From Muricea muricata (taxonomy: Eukaryota; Cnidaria; Anthozoa; Malacalcyonacea; Plexauridae): a stretch of 64,000 nucleotides of DNA. The notes under the pieces were generated by a model, which was not told the origin of the DNA, did not search any database, and saw only the letters and a list, made by a program, of their open reading frames with translations. Location: contig OY979718.1 in NCBI GenBank assembly GCA_963855995.1, positions 59,498,564 to 59,562,563 on the forward strand. Direction: 5' to 3'. The position numbers and the translations under genes are program-made. Numbering within the stretch: position 1 is the first letter of the stretch; every line of letters begins with the position of its first letter. Positions 34,448 through 47,523 of this stretch are shown here, piece by piece.

Positions 34448-37400
34448 ATGCCCGTGTCTGGGTCAGAAAGCAGAAACGACGTGGCTGACGTTCAGTTAGA
34501 ATACCAACAAGAGCTCGAAGCATTGGAACGTCAATACAGAAAAATGAAAAATGAGAAAAAGAGCTATAAAGTAGAAACCGATAACATTCTTCGACGTCAA
34601 GAATGCGAGATTGAAAAACTCGCGAAAGAACATGAAGACATTGAAGCATTGTTCAACGTATCTACTAGTCGATACAACAAAGATTATGATAAAAGAAACG
34701 TAAAAAAGTTAAACAAATTGTTAGAAAAAGATCACTTTATACAAGATGCATCCTGGGAAGGCAAATATGCTTTAATCACACTTGATAAACGCATCACAGC
34801 TACTAAAGAGGAGGCTTTAAAGAAGCAGATATCTTCCAAGAAAGCACAAACGTTGGATCAGTTTGCAGTACAAAGACACATTCGTATCTTGGAAAATCGT
34901 GTTTACAACGCCAATATGAGGTAAGTTGCAAGTTACTTCGAGGTAAGCTTTCAGACTTTAAAACATCCAGTTTCACCCTAAACATGTGCGCTCTTAATGT
35001 GGTTGAAACGGATTAGAAACTTTCCGTGCGAATCATCACCAAATTACGCCATGCTAAAACCTTGGTCTTATGCTAGATATCAACTACCAGAAACGAAACG
35101 TGACATGCTGCTCCTCTATTTTTCAGGTTTAACAAAATTTTAACAAAGAATGCACAGCTAAAAGGAACAATTGATTACATCTCAGTTCAAAAGATGCGAT
35201 TTCGTGAATTGTACAGAAAACTAAATAGAGAATTCCAGAATGGGAAAACAGAGATCGATAACGTTGTTGAATCGAGCCTTTGTTATTTTCACGCTCGTGA
35301 TGAAGCCCAACATCGTATGGCGTTCCTAAGAGAGAAAGCAGAACGTGATCTTTCTCTCTACAACATGGAATTAAAGGTACATGTATCATTAGTCAGTTTG
35401 TTAGTTATATGGTGGCTTTATAACGATGATTATGTTACCATGGCCTGTATATAAATACTAAATTAGCTAATGACAGTGAAAAAAGAAGTTTTGGTGGCAT
35501 ATGTGGTTTTAGTCAATGAGGACAGGGGGGGGAAGTGGCTCAACACTTGAAAAATTCCAGCTTCAAAAATTGCTACAAATGTATATTGTTCATTACATTC
35601 ATTTTGAAATCAATGTCATTTCCTACAATGTGATTGGTTGGATAGTGCGATTAATTCCCAAATCGCACCATTTTAATTTGGATCACTAATCGCATCATTT
35701 TTAAACCAATGGTATTTGAGTGCTCAGCAAAGTCAACCAACTATATGAGCTAGCCAGCAAAACGTTTTTTTTTAATACGTCAGACGAACGACCAAATTTG
35801 ATCCTAGTTGACTTCCCTAAAATTTGTATATAGTTGATAAATATTTAAAATATTTTTAAAAAGTATAAAATAACAGTCTGAAATAAAATACTGAAGAACG
35901 TAAACAAAATACTAAAAAAAAATTTTGGAAATAGTGAAGAAAGAATTGTACACTTCAACAAAGCATTAATTTTACAAAAGACGCCAAGAAAATAAACTTA
36001 AAACAATGTGAAGTTCACTGATTTAAATGCTCTTTATCACATCAAAAAATGCTCTACGAAACTACACGAAAATATCATATGTCTAAACGTACTTCTTGTG
36101 TTGAGGTGTACGAATCCGATCTGAATATGGTCAGATCAGGCACGCGTCTATGTCATTGTTCTGTTATATGACTTTATCTTTGGTGAACTAAGCCTTTTAG
36201 AATTTAGATTAATGGTGTCTCAGATTTGATTGTGTTTTTTTGTTGGATTGGATCGGATTCAAGCTTTAGTGTTCCGGATTGGACTGGACGTTATATTTAT
36301 GCTTCGGATCGGATCGGATTCGGTCTAAGACGTTTCGTAAATCGTCGGATTAAAAGGGCTCAATCTGATTCGTTGCACACCTGTATTCGATCTTGTGCCC
36401 TTTTCGTGTATTTTCTTCATGAATTTAGTCTGTAAATTGTTGTAACCTACCGGGACAAAAATTTTAATCTCGGTTATTTTCTTATCTTGTTGCTATGTTC
36501 AAAGCTGGGCAGGTCAGGCGTGTTTTATCTAAACAAACTAAGTTGCCGCTTGTAGATTTCAAAAAGAATGTAATAAAGTGAAAATTGCACTTCGTGTCGT
36601 GCAATTTTCCTCTGAAATCAATCTAGTGATTACAATCGCACTTCCGCTGCGCGGTCGTGCGATTTTATAATCACGTATTTGATTTCAGACCAAATTGCAC
36701 ATAGAAATGTATATCCCAGCTTCTTTCGTCCTTTTCAAGGTGTGTCACAGCTGGGTGAATTCGTTGATGTTTTTGTTGTTGAATTTTTGTTTTTAATCCA
36801 CTGATACAATATTTCCCAATTGTCATAATTGTTCTACATTTGTTATTCTTTTCAGGATGTTATGCGGATAATTGATCATGATCGAAAGCTTAGACATTTC
36901 ATGAGCACGAAAACAGAAGATCGCTCAAGCATTTTGGAGCAAGCTATCTTTAAAAGGCAAAATAAACGCATGACAAACTTGCTTGGAAACTTGAAGATAG
37001 AGGCTAGCAAGTATGAGGAGATATTCAGCAAAATTAGAAAGGTTAGTGTTAGCTAACATGAATATACTATTAAACAATAAGATTACTAGCTCAAGATTTC
37101 TATATTGACCAGGGCGACGTCCGAATCATTTTTAGTATAAATTTCCATGATTGATGTATTTCCACAATAGATTTCCCTGCATTCTGATTGGTTATAGTTC
37201 TCGCACCCACGTGACATCACGCAACGGTTCTACTTGCGAATTCAAAATCTGCCAGGAGGGAACAGCAGCGCGCAAATCAATTCCCCATGTAGGATTTTCC
37301 TCGGGTTGTTTACTTTATGTAAACTTGGCGGGCAATTCTGTAAAACGTCAATTCGTAAGAAGACATATTCTGAAGTTTTCCAATCTAAAATACCCGAATA

Positions 37401-39300
37401 TAATATAATAAAATACCCGAATAAATAAAGAGTGATTGATTGATTGATTAATGTAAAATACCTCAGGAAAATTAAATTATCTGTTGGTTGAACTTACAGC
37501 ATGCAATTTTCGTGCATTTAGTGCATTGATCTTGCTTTTGTTTCGATCAATAACACTTCTACCTTAATAAATCCGCATAAGTTCTTATCTAATAAGTTTT
37601 TAATAGTTTATCATTTCAAACGATCCTATGTTGGGAAAACGTCCTCACTCCAAACGTTTCTTGTGGTACGGCATTTAAATAACTGGGATGAGAACATCAA
37701 AGCAAAACTAGTGAGGCGTCTTAAGGAAGGACGTTTAGAGACTGCGATACGAAGTCAGCTCACGTACTTTCTTAGGAGGCCTTACTCACTAGCCTCGCTT
37801 TGATATTCTCGTCCCAGTCCTTTCTTGCGATAGCCGCATTATGAGTAGTCTATGATTACTTCCTTCGCCGCTTTTCTGGCAAACTGGCATAAAACAAATG
37901 CATAAATTCCTAATTGTTTGCTAACTGACGCCAAGCATTTGTCATAAGAAATACAATGGTACGGTTTTGGGTAGATTATGTTAGCGTATAGTGCCATTGA
38001 AGTGCGTTCATACTTTAAAGTCGGATATTTTTAGAGAAATGTACAACTATCGATCACAGGTCAGCTTACAGGTTAAGTAGCAAACTTATAACCGCAAATT
38101 TACTTGCTAAATGTTAATTCGCTGAGTATGAGCGCCTAAATAAAGAATATATAATCCATCATCCCTTGCGCGCTCATAGTTCACAGTTTACGCTTTTGAA
38201 AAGACAACTCAGTTAAAATAGCTTTACGTGTGGTCACAAACCATAAAACAATCGATTTGAGAAATTAATTGTGCGAAAGCTGGATAGTGCTATCCGAGGA
38301 ATAGTGATGACCTAAAAACTTTGTTAACATGTTCAGTAAAGCCCATATTAAAGTTCAGCATTCAAAATATTTTTTTCTCTTACGAGTTTAACATCATTGG
38401 TGTTATTGTTTTTTTGCATTTGGATAGCGACTCTTCCCAAACATGATCAAATGAATATATCTCCTCAACCAATAGAGTTGTCTGTAGTGAACTTCTGCCT
38501 CGTACCAAATCATTACCACGCGTATTCCTGGGATTGACATGTTTGCAAAGAACAGCATCAAATTATATTTCATATTGCAGGTTACTGGCATACATGACAT
38601 TGATCAGTTGGTTTCCCGATTCATTAAAATCGAAGACGAAAATTTCGCTCAGTTTAATTACGTGAATGAAGTAACTACGGAGACTGAAGCTCTGCAGGAC
38701 GAAATAAGGGAAAGGAAATCAGATATGGCAGACATGGAAAAGACGAGCACGCAAATTGACAAACGGCGCAGAGAAATCCTTAGTCAACTTGAAGTACGAT
38801 TTACGGAAGTTTGCGCCAAAAGGCAGAAAATACAAGAGCAATACAAACAAGCGAAGAAAGTACTGGAGCAAGTCAAACCAAAGATTGATCACCTCTTTAA
38901 AGCTGTTAAATGTAATCGTTCTGCTATAACTGACCTTCTGGGTAACACTGCTGGCTTAACAGAGGACAATGTGATGTCTTTCTTGGGTATAGTTGAACAA
39001 CGTACCAATGAACTGCTTCAGGTTTACTGCATTCAAAAATTAAAATATGGTGTGGAAGATGCAAACAAGCATCTTTCGATAGCTGATACGATGTTTCCAG
39101 CGGCCGCAGAAAAGTATCCGCCTTTGTCTATTAAACCCCCTTCAATCGCCGATGAGGACGACATTGGAGGCCCAATAAGCGACGTCACGGACAGTCGACC
39201 AGTTTCATTCAAAGAAGCTAAAGCTTTAGTCAACAAAGGAGTTATCTGTGTTCGAGAAGTAACGATGGACGCCAAGAAACAAGTTCGGAATGCAGTTTAA
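34448..39300 (+). CDS. ODAD1: outer dynein arm docking complex coiled-coil protein (CCDC63/CCDC114-like)
   Basis: Four exons, 34448-34920, 35127-35376, 36856-37041 and 38581-39300, join in frame to 542 residues, near the length of CCDC63. The start is the first ATG, MPVSGSES; a CDS start further upstream would need a non-ATG codon. The protein is almost wholly charged coiled coil: residues about 10-155, 165-240, 245-300 and 325-420. The blocks RIIDHDRKLRHFMSTKTEDR and DIDQLVSRFIKIEDENFAQF, followed by NYVNEV, are characteristic of the CCDC63/CCDC114 (Chlamydomonas ODA1/DC2) family. The protein docks outer dynein arms onto doublet microtubules in motile cilia and flagella. The last 60 residues are less ordered (Pro, Asp, Ser). 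Introns are 206, 1479 and 1539 bases. An X-box upstream fits ciliary regulation. Assignment to CCDC63 versus CCDC114 is not resolved and may be ancestral to both. Confidence 0.9.
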
Positions 39301-39339
39301 GTTCTACTGTAATTTTTAGTTACAGAGAAACGTTTGCTG

Positions 39340-39345
39340 AATAAA
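39340..39345 (+). terminator. polyadenylation signal
   Basis: AATAAA 40 bases beyond the docking-complex stop codon. Confidence 0.65.
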
Positions 39346-39544
39346 ATGATCATTAATTTGATTATTCCTGTCGTTTTTAGTCGTTTTGTCAATTACTCAT
39401 AAAATTGCTGATAAAGTCTTCCGAGCACCTATGAAACAAAAATGTTGGTGCAAGATCTCGTAGTTAAACAAGATTACTTTTCTTGCCCCTAAAGAGCTCA
39501 TAAACGTGTCGAAATTCATGCCAAGAACCAACTCAAGGTCCTTC

Positions 39545-39612
39545 TAGAGGAATAGAAGCTAGGCCTGTGCGATGCTGATGCTCTGACCACTAAGCTGCAG
39601 AAGTAGTTGACA
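39545..39612 (-). repeat. tRNA-derived SINE head
   Basis: On the minus strand GCAGCTTAGTGGTCAGAGC resembles a pol III A box and tRNA D-arm; the B box further on is poorly kept. Probably an old SINE fragment, not a tRNA gene. Confidence 0.4.
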
Positions 39613-40082
39613 AGTGCAAGCGAGAATAATGAGTATTCAGGTTGCTAATGAGTTTCATTCGAGAGTAATGGTATCCAGGTTACTAATATTCAGCTTCGAT
39701 CATGTAACTCGCGAGAAAATTGTTTTCTGATTCGGCTTGGCTGTCATTTGGATCGGTAAAGTTTGAAGACACTTTTCCAGTTGAAATTCAAAGGGAAAGT
39801 ACTGTAGAATCGGCAAAAAATTCGATTAAAACATATTTCAACCCTCTCTGTAGTATACAGTACTAGTTTGCAATCAATGCGCGTTCCGAGCCTACGGTTG
39901 ACGTCACAGGAGCATACTCGCCCCAGTTTTTTTATGGTCACGGCATTTTGAAAAATCGCCAAATTCAGGTTCCCAAAAGTACACGAAGATCACACTTTCG
40001 ACTTATAAAATATATTGCAAATCTTCTTAAAATCACCTAAACTATTGAAATATGCAAATTCCCTGACTATGATATGGGCACT

Positions 40083-42090
40083 CAGAGGAGGTTGGAAGCC
40101 CGTCCCAGCATGCATTGCAACTCATTAATATTCAGAGTCGTGATTTCTTACAATGTTTGTTGGAAAAGTTGTGGAAATTTATTTCATTTTTTCGCCAAGA
40201 ATGTTTGGTATTTTTGAAGGTAAGTTTCTATGGATGTTTTAAATATGAGTCAAATTTAACGACTTTCGCTTTATTTGGTATTCTAATGCGTTGTATTTAT
40301 GCTAATCGTCATTTGTACTGACCTGTTTTCTGTATTTCTGGGTCATTGCACAAGGGTAAAAAGTGGCTTTCAAAACCCCCTGGGGACAATAGGGTTTTTT
40401 AATGAGAAATTAAATAAAATACACGCTATCGTATTCAAGAAGAGTTGCTCTTTCTAACAGAACTTTAGAAAATACATTGTCCCCATATAACTGACGAGTA
40501 ATCGCGGTTTGAAAATGGGGCATTTTCAGTATACTTGATCACAGGAATTTTTGTCCACTTGGGAATCATGACGCGAAAAAATACTGCATGAGTCATTATT
40601 TTTGTTTATTTCGAAGCGTTGGCATATATGTCGATCTCTCTTGAATTTAACTGCTGTATTTAAGTTATATACACTAACTTTTTACATTTTTATAGAATTC
40701 GAATGAATTTTATGAAAATGGAATGATTCTGACAATAATGGCGTTGTTGTTATTGTTGATCAAGAGAATGACAAATACGGTGTGCGAAACGTTCGTACTC
40801 TTAATTTGCAAAATGACACCAAGGAAAGCAAATAGAAAGTCTTGAAGAGTTTCTCCCTTGGAAAACTTAACCTCCAGAAGTTGGATTATCTGCCCAGGCC
40901 ATACCAGCTTTGGATAGATATTTCAGTATACATACAGGGTGTCCCAAAAAACCCCAAAAACTATTGAAAATGATCTATTGTTAGAATTTCAATGATTTCA
41001 ATACCTAGCACTAAATTGAACCCAAGAGTGGATAAAGTATTGAGATAACCGTCATAATTAATAGCAATAGTCAGTGTTAACCATTTTTATTTATTTGAAA
41101 AAAGGATGGAAAAATTATAGTTATATCAAGTTGATTGTTGAGATTTTTTATCATCCACACATGATAACTGCAAGAGCCTTTTGGTATTTTGTCGGTGCCA
41201 AGAATGAACTACAGCAAACTTTGTGTGTCATTTACAATCCTTGTCCCCATCATTCTCTCCATCAGAATAATTAACATTTTTAGCATCACCATTCACATGC
41301 AGCTGTTGGGTCAACTGTTGAATTTTCTTAAACTCATCCATATCTACAACTCCATCTTCTGCACTCACACTTTTGCCATCAAGAGGCATCTCTTTACTAT
41401 AAAATTTAAACAAAACAGGATTTAATAGCAGCTAAATCAATGCAATTGCATTCTGGCTCATCCACATTGACCAGTAGTTCATTCAGTATATCGTCTGAAA
41501 TATCCAGCTTGTGTGGTCAGTTTATTACAGAAGCTGGTGATGGAAAACGTTAAACTGCAGTGGATTAGTTTAGTACTACAGACAGGTAGAAAAGTTTTGA
41601 TGTGTTTAGTTATAAATACATTTTACTCACTGAAAAAGTCAAATACTTGTATGATTTTCGAGTATGAATTAACCTTTTATCTATCAATTAAATCATATAA
41701 TAATCGTACCTTAAACGCACAAGTAGAATAGATTTCTGTCAGTAAAGGACTATTGCATTCGGCGAACATTTCTTCAACTTTACGCCACTTGACAACCGAC
41801 GGACAAAGTGCAATTCGGCTAATGTCCACAAAACTAACGTGAAGTTCACAGCATTCGAGTTCTACACACGACATCCCTTGAACCAGCAGCTATAGTCGCT
41901 CTTTCCAAACACAATATGCGTAGAGATGGCCACATTTAGGGTCACATCCATTCAGCTCAGTGGCTTTGTTGTCACAAATAATTCGCCATGCTTGCACAAC
42001 GAGTGCTAATCGAACAATATCGTACGTCCCGGAAATTGATAATATATAATGAGTGCAAAGCATGACGGGACGGGCTTCAAACCTCCTCTG
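40083..42090. mobile_element. 2-kb DNA transposon with 9-bp target duplication
   Basis: Terminal inverted repeats of about 48 bp (CAGAGGAGGTTGGAAGCCCG at the left, CAGAGGAGGTTTGAAGCCCG read inward from the right) bound a 2008-bp element. ATGGGCACT flanks it directly at 40074-40082 and 42091-42099, a 9-bp target-site duplication. Inside, minus-strand frames at 41677-41874 and 41228-41413 and a Cys/His-rich patch near 41910-42000 (CDPKCGHLYAYC) may be transposase remnants, but no DDE motif was recognised. A 9-bp duplication is usual for Mutator-like and sometimes Merlin elements. A mariner-type end (TACAGGGTGTCCCAAAAA) at 40934 suggests a nested fragment. Confidence 0.8.
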
Positions 42091-43029
42091 ATGGGCACTT
42101 TAACTGTGCTACGCACAACGTCGGATTTTTTCGTCGGCAAGTCGGAACGGCTCGCGAAAATGCCCAAATTTCAATTTTGAGCAGATCAGAATGCGGAAAT
42201 CCTTCAAGTTTTATCGAAGATATGCAAGCAATCTTGCCTTTATTTCAAGGTAATATACGTTGTCTTTTACCAGTTGTTGTACCAGAGTATCTATATCTCT
42301 GATATATATAAATCTTGTGGCAATCAAGGCTGATTTTAACGAAATATTTGGACATGCAAAGTTTGTAATTTGCACGCGTGGTATTAAAGCATGCCTTATC
42401 CTCGTTATGCCTGAATGCCGAAGTAAAAACTGCGGTTTAGATGAAATTTTGTGTTAGTTTTTGTGCTGGTATGTAAGAAAAGTCTGTGTATTTTTGAGCA
42501 GTAAAGTTGCAAATTATAAAGCACCATAATTTTCTATTTCCGTTTAATTTTACCTTGCTATTAACTTGGAAAGAACCATACCATAGTTGCCAAGTACCAC
42601 ATATTGAGTGTGGTTTGACTAGGGCTTCAATCTGATTTGAACATTGTTCTTGTGAAAAGAGTATTTATGAGTCAATGATTTGTGAAACATTGTGGGTTTC
42701 TCTGGGTACTCCTGTTTCTTCTGGAAGGTAAAGTTGACTGGCTGTGTTAGCCATAGTGCATTCCGAAATATTTAGCTGCCACAGATTGCCGCCAGTATGT
42801 TTTTGAAAGAAATTTTGCTTGCCATTCCTACCACAATCAGTGAAAACACAACAACTCAGTAATTATTATTATTTAACAATATCCTCATTGAGGAAAAGCT
42901 TCATAGGCACTGCATGAAAAGGTTGCCCTCGAAATGATAATTTTTCACCACTCGAGAATCTTGCTTTCACCAAATTCTCGTAAACCTCCGCCACATATTA
43001 GTTGGCCGGAATTTCCTCAAACAGCTCCA

Positions 43030-43047
43030 CGCCACAGATCTGTGGCG
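43030..43047. repeat. 18-bp perfect palindrome
   Basis: CGCCACAGATCTGTGGCG equals its own reverse complement. Purpose unknown; may be a repeat end. Confidence 0.8.
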
Positions 43048-43388
43048 GTAGATCTCTGGTGTGTTTGGTAATACAATAATTGATATGTGTTGTTGTGGTT
43101 ATCTTTCCCTCTGGATGAAACAAAATAGTACAAAAATCAGTAGAGTGGTTTTCCTTGAAGCAAAAAGGCAGTTAGTAAAATTTAAAACATGCACATTTCG
43201 TGTAAGCCTAATTGTATGACATTGCAGTAAACAAATGCAGCAATGGTCATGCTATGCTACATAGTAAAGCTCCAACATATCATGTGCATATTTTTAAACT
43301 GTGTTTTTTTACTTATAGAAAGATACTCTACTGATTTGAGTAATAACATACGCTCACTACATGTACTGAGATCATTGGAATAGGAACA

Positions 43389-43451
43389 GGGGGGGGGCTG
43401 AGGGGGCTTGAGCCCCCCCAAAATTTTTAAGGAGGGGCTAAGCCCCCCCCC
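43389..43451. repeat. G/C-run hairpin
   Basis: A run of 9 G, then GGGGGCTTGAGCCCCCC, then GGGGCTAAGCCCCCCCCC: overlapping GC hairpins in AT-rich DNA. The following 43780-43890 has GGATGCCTCCGGACCCCTC, related in style to 30620-30660, so both may belong to one repeat family. Confidence 0.6.
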
Positions 43452-46400
43452 AAGAAAAAATCCGTCTGGTGTGATTTTAATCACGTGAATGTTGTGTTAG
43501 ATAGTGTGTTCGAATGGTTAGAATGTTAGATTTCCCTGTTCTCGTGTTGACCAATATCTAATTACATTGTTATAGGACTTGACTTCAATAAGCATTTAGT
43601 ATAGATATCAGAAATTCACATTCACTAATCAACATCCAAACTTCAACTGATGCATTTTTTCTTGAAATCGTTATACATTATTCACATTTTTTGTAAAAGA
43701 TGTGTCAAATTTAGCTCATTTTGCCAATCAACATAAACTCCAAATTAAGTGCCCAAATCACCGAAAATGGCATTTCCGGGGTTTTAGTTTTCAAAATTTC
43801 CCGGGGGAGGATGCCTCCGGACCCCTCTACAGAGCTCGCACCTTCGGCGCTCATGTTCAGCCCCCCAACTTTTAATTCCCTCCTATGCCTCTGACTGAGA
43901 CATACCCATGTCTAGTAAAATTTTAATTTGCTTATCTTATAGTTATATTTTAACATTTTTTAGACCTATGGTATGGTAATGAAAGTTTTATAAATACTTA
44001 TCTGGCTGGGTCAATCATGAGAATGTGAACCATGTTGATGAAATGTGCACAGGTCTTAATATTTTTTATGCTTTATCATTGTAAATTGAAATGCTTTGTA
44101 GATTGTATGGTGTTTCTCTCAAGAAGTAGCCAAGTTTATGTTCTAGAAAAAAATATATTTCTTTTCTCCATCACCAAAAATACTCTTGAGTGCTAGTCAG
44201 TGAACATTATTTCTGTACAGTTATTCTCATCCAAATAGATCATTATTTTGTGCAACCACTTTGCATGGAAAATCTCATATTCTCAAAGCATTTTAATTTT
44301 GAAAGTGTCAAATAATGATGAACTTATTGTTTTCTGAAAGTAAAAAAAGTTTGGTTAAATTATTGAATTTTTCTTTTGTTTTATAAAAACACATGAAAAA
44401 GCCTTTAAAATATTGAAAGCATCAAATCTTGGTCGTGGTTTTGTTAATGTTTTTAGTACTACATACTTAACACTTTGTCTGTAATGGCTTTTTTTTTGAG
44501 AACATGTTATGCCAGCCATCACAATTAGTATGTTCTGTGATGGGAGACATAATGTTAGGACAGGGAGCATTAAACAGTTCCACTTAATGTTAAAAGTGTC
44601 ACGCAAATGGATCAATTTCCCATTGCAATTAAGCATGTTCTGTAAATGCAATTTCATTTTGCAGGCTGTTAACATCAAATGAAATATATTCAAATTATAA
44701 AATCAATTGAAATTCATATAATGTCCGACAAGTTTTAGTAAAACATGTTATGCAGTCCAGTAATGTAATTTACTCATCATTCAAAACCATACAATCTTTC
44801 CAACTTAGTAACCAGTGACTGTATTTCTAAATAGCAAATTTAAAATTCTTTTCTGAGAAAAATTGGTCTGTTTTTGTGGGCCCAAATGCATTTAATGATT
44901 ATTTCAACCCGACAAATTTATTTTTAAAAAACTTTGGTTCAATTTTTTTTCAAATACTGTAAAACAATTAAAGTTTGTCACTATTTGAATTTGTAATGTT
45001 CTTCTGATTAAACAAATATGAAGATTGAGGTGGTTTTATGACTTTTTAAAAACAAATATAATTTTTACTTACTAAATGTGTGCATGAAATTTACTGGTAA
45101 TTTTGTATTGCTAAGTTTTCTATCCATGGGAAATATATCTCTATCTGTACATCAAAATAGTGATTATAATTTTTCATTACTTCAATCAAAAAGCATTTGG
45201 AAAACATTTATTTTGTTTCCTGGTTTACCATCTCAATCTTCTTTTGTTTAAGTTGACTTTGAGTGTTCATTTGAAAGTTTGGAAAGTTCATCTGAAGATC
45301 ACATATCGGAACAAAATTTGAATATTATTTACTTCAAATTCAGAACCCATTAGAAGTTAAAAATACTTTATGATTTTTAAAATGAACTTTCTACCTTCAA
45401 GATGAACTACTTGAGGTGAAATTATTGCAAAGTGGAACTAATATTTGGAATCAAGATAAACTGAGACAGTAGAACTATATATACCTGATCAGAGTTCTTC
45501 ATATTCAACGGACTTGAAATAATTATGAGTCAAGTTAAGCAATATTGAGCAATTTTAGATTTTAAGTTGTACAGATTTCTTAACATGCCAAATTTAGTTT
45601 GTTGAATGTCGGGTCTTTCCTATTCACAAATAAAATAGTCTGGTTGTGATGAATTTGTGTTTTGGCAGTTGAAAAAAGTTGAAAGAATTTGTTATTTTAT
45701 ATATGTTCATTTCCTTTGCTTTAGTTTAAGTTTTCTTTTCAAATAGTTCCACTTTGTAACCATAGTATAGTAATAATAATATACGAAAACAGGTATATAT
45801 GGCTTTTGAACATGGTCTTTTCAACAAGTAAGTAAAGATAAGTTTATATACTTCAAGGAGGTTTGTTTTTAACCTGACAATGATATCTTTCAAAATTGAA
45901 CAAATTTAATTCTTAAGCATTTCCTTCGAATAGATTCCTGCTTTTCAATAAAAACCAATCTTATATATTTCGATATTTTGGGTTCGTTTCTTTCATTGAT
46001 GAAACTATAAGTTCTTTAAAAAGCAACAAAGTGTTTTGTTCCATGGAAAGCCTTGAGATTTTTACCCACATCTTTTTTATTATGGAAAAAAAATGTTGTA
46101 CATTTTTGAATTCTGACAAATCCTTAAAAACTGATGCACTATTGAGTAACTTCAGTATTAACTTGGCACCCGAAACGTTTTACGAGGTTGTTCATGAATT
46201 AGAGAGCTCTTTTTTTAATCCTAATAAAAAGGAAATAAAATTATGATTGGCAGGGTACTCCCAAAAGTTATTCCAACTTAATTACCATAATTTGTGCAAG
46301 AAGCATCGCACACCTCGCGAAATGAGATGCCTTTGCTACAAACAATAGTACAAATGGTGCACATGTGAACTTTTTGACCAAGTAGAATTTTCAAACGGTT

Positions 46401-47363
46401 TGTTTTTGAAATTTCGTGCTCTGCACAATTCCTTTTACACTATGCAGTATAGCTTTTTTGTTTGAAAAATGAAGTATATTGACAATATTTAATCAATTTG
46501 ACATTGTCAAGTTAAAAACACAATCAGAAAAATATATGGCTCTGAATTTTGAAATTTGATGGCATTTTCAATTTGATATTCCAGTCAGTATAAAAACTAA
46601 TCATTTCCTTGCGAGGTTTTGACGTTTGAAACAGTTTTTCCAGCTGCAAAAACATTTTCCATAGCCTTCATATTTTACATAGCATGAAGACTTTATTTTG
46701 TCTGGATTTTTAATGAAACAGCTGATTAAAATCGCATCTTTTTATTAGCAAAAACGCTTTTTATTTCTGCTGTTGCATTGCTTATTAAGAGCAAGAGTCA
46801 ACGTTCTGCCAAAAGTCGTGCATTTTCTCCGGAAGTGCAACTTCCACATGGAAGTTGAGATCGTAGTTTTGACTCTAAGAAACCTTTCCAGTTAGACATG
46901 CTGAGGATTACCGTTTTCTTGTTACAAGATATAAATTTAAAACAATAAAAAATTCGCTGACTACGTTTAACGAAAACAAAACATACTTCGACTTTATCAA
47001 TTGCGTGATTTTAAGCCATATATTTTTCATGTAATTGTGAAACAACTTGGTCAAACTCGCAAAATATATCACTTCCAGTTGATTCATAATTATTTATATC
47101 CTGAAGTATAAAAATTTATCTGGTTTTATTAACCTTGTCTTTCAACTTGTGTTTGCTCACTTGTGTTAAGCGCAAGGTTAATTGTTCTTTTTCTGCCATG
47201 TTCTGTTTTCTTCTATTGCTTTTCAATTAAGTACAAGCTTGTGGTAATTAATCCATTTTTATTGTTATTGTAATCTTTGTAATCTTTTCAAATGTAACCT
47301 TTACAAATTCTTTTCAATAAATTGTTTACAAAATTTACATGTGACCTCTTTTAATTAAAAATT

Positions 47364-47381
47364 CAATTCCCATGGGAATTG
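47364..47381. repeat. 18-bp perfect palindrome
   Basis: CAATTCCCATGGGAATTG is fully self-complementary. Related TTCCC..GGGAATTA words recur at about 48739, 48835 and 63531. Confidence 0.7.
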
Positions 47382-47405
47382 AGAAATTGAATAAAAAAAA
47401 TCCCC

Positions 47406-47523
47406 CTACCCCGGCCAGCTCTCCAAGTGCTACTTCCACCTAAGTAGAAGTACTTCTACATATAGTACAAGCACTTCTACTTATTTACAGTGGAAGTAGC
47501 TTTTGGAAAGCTGGCCGGGGTAG
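47406..47523. repeat. fold-back hairpin, ~34-bp arms
   Basis: CTACCCCGGCCAGCT at the left and AGCTGGCCGGGGTAG at the right, extended by imperfect pairing through CTACTTCCAC/GTGGAAGTAG, with further CTTCTAC words in the centre. MITE-like, 118 bp. Confidence 0.8.

Larger units (their letters stand above)
42100..47363. other. long spacer, no gene seen
   Basis: Strongly AT-rich with no supported exon on either strand. Frames at 42260-42457, 44355-44693 and 46031-46246 lack domains and context. It includes a palindrome at 43030 and a GC-rich hairpin at 43389, listed separately. Confidence 0.55.
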
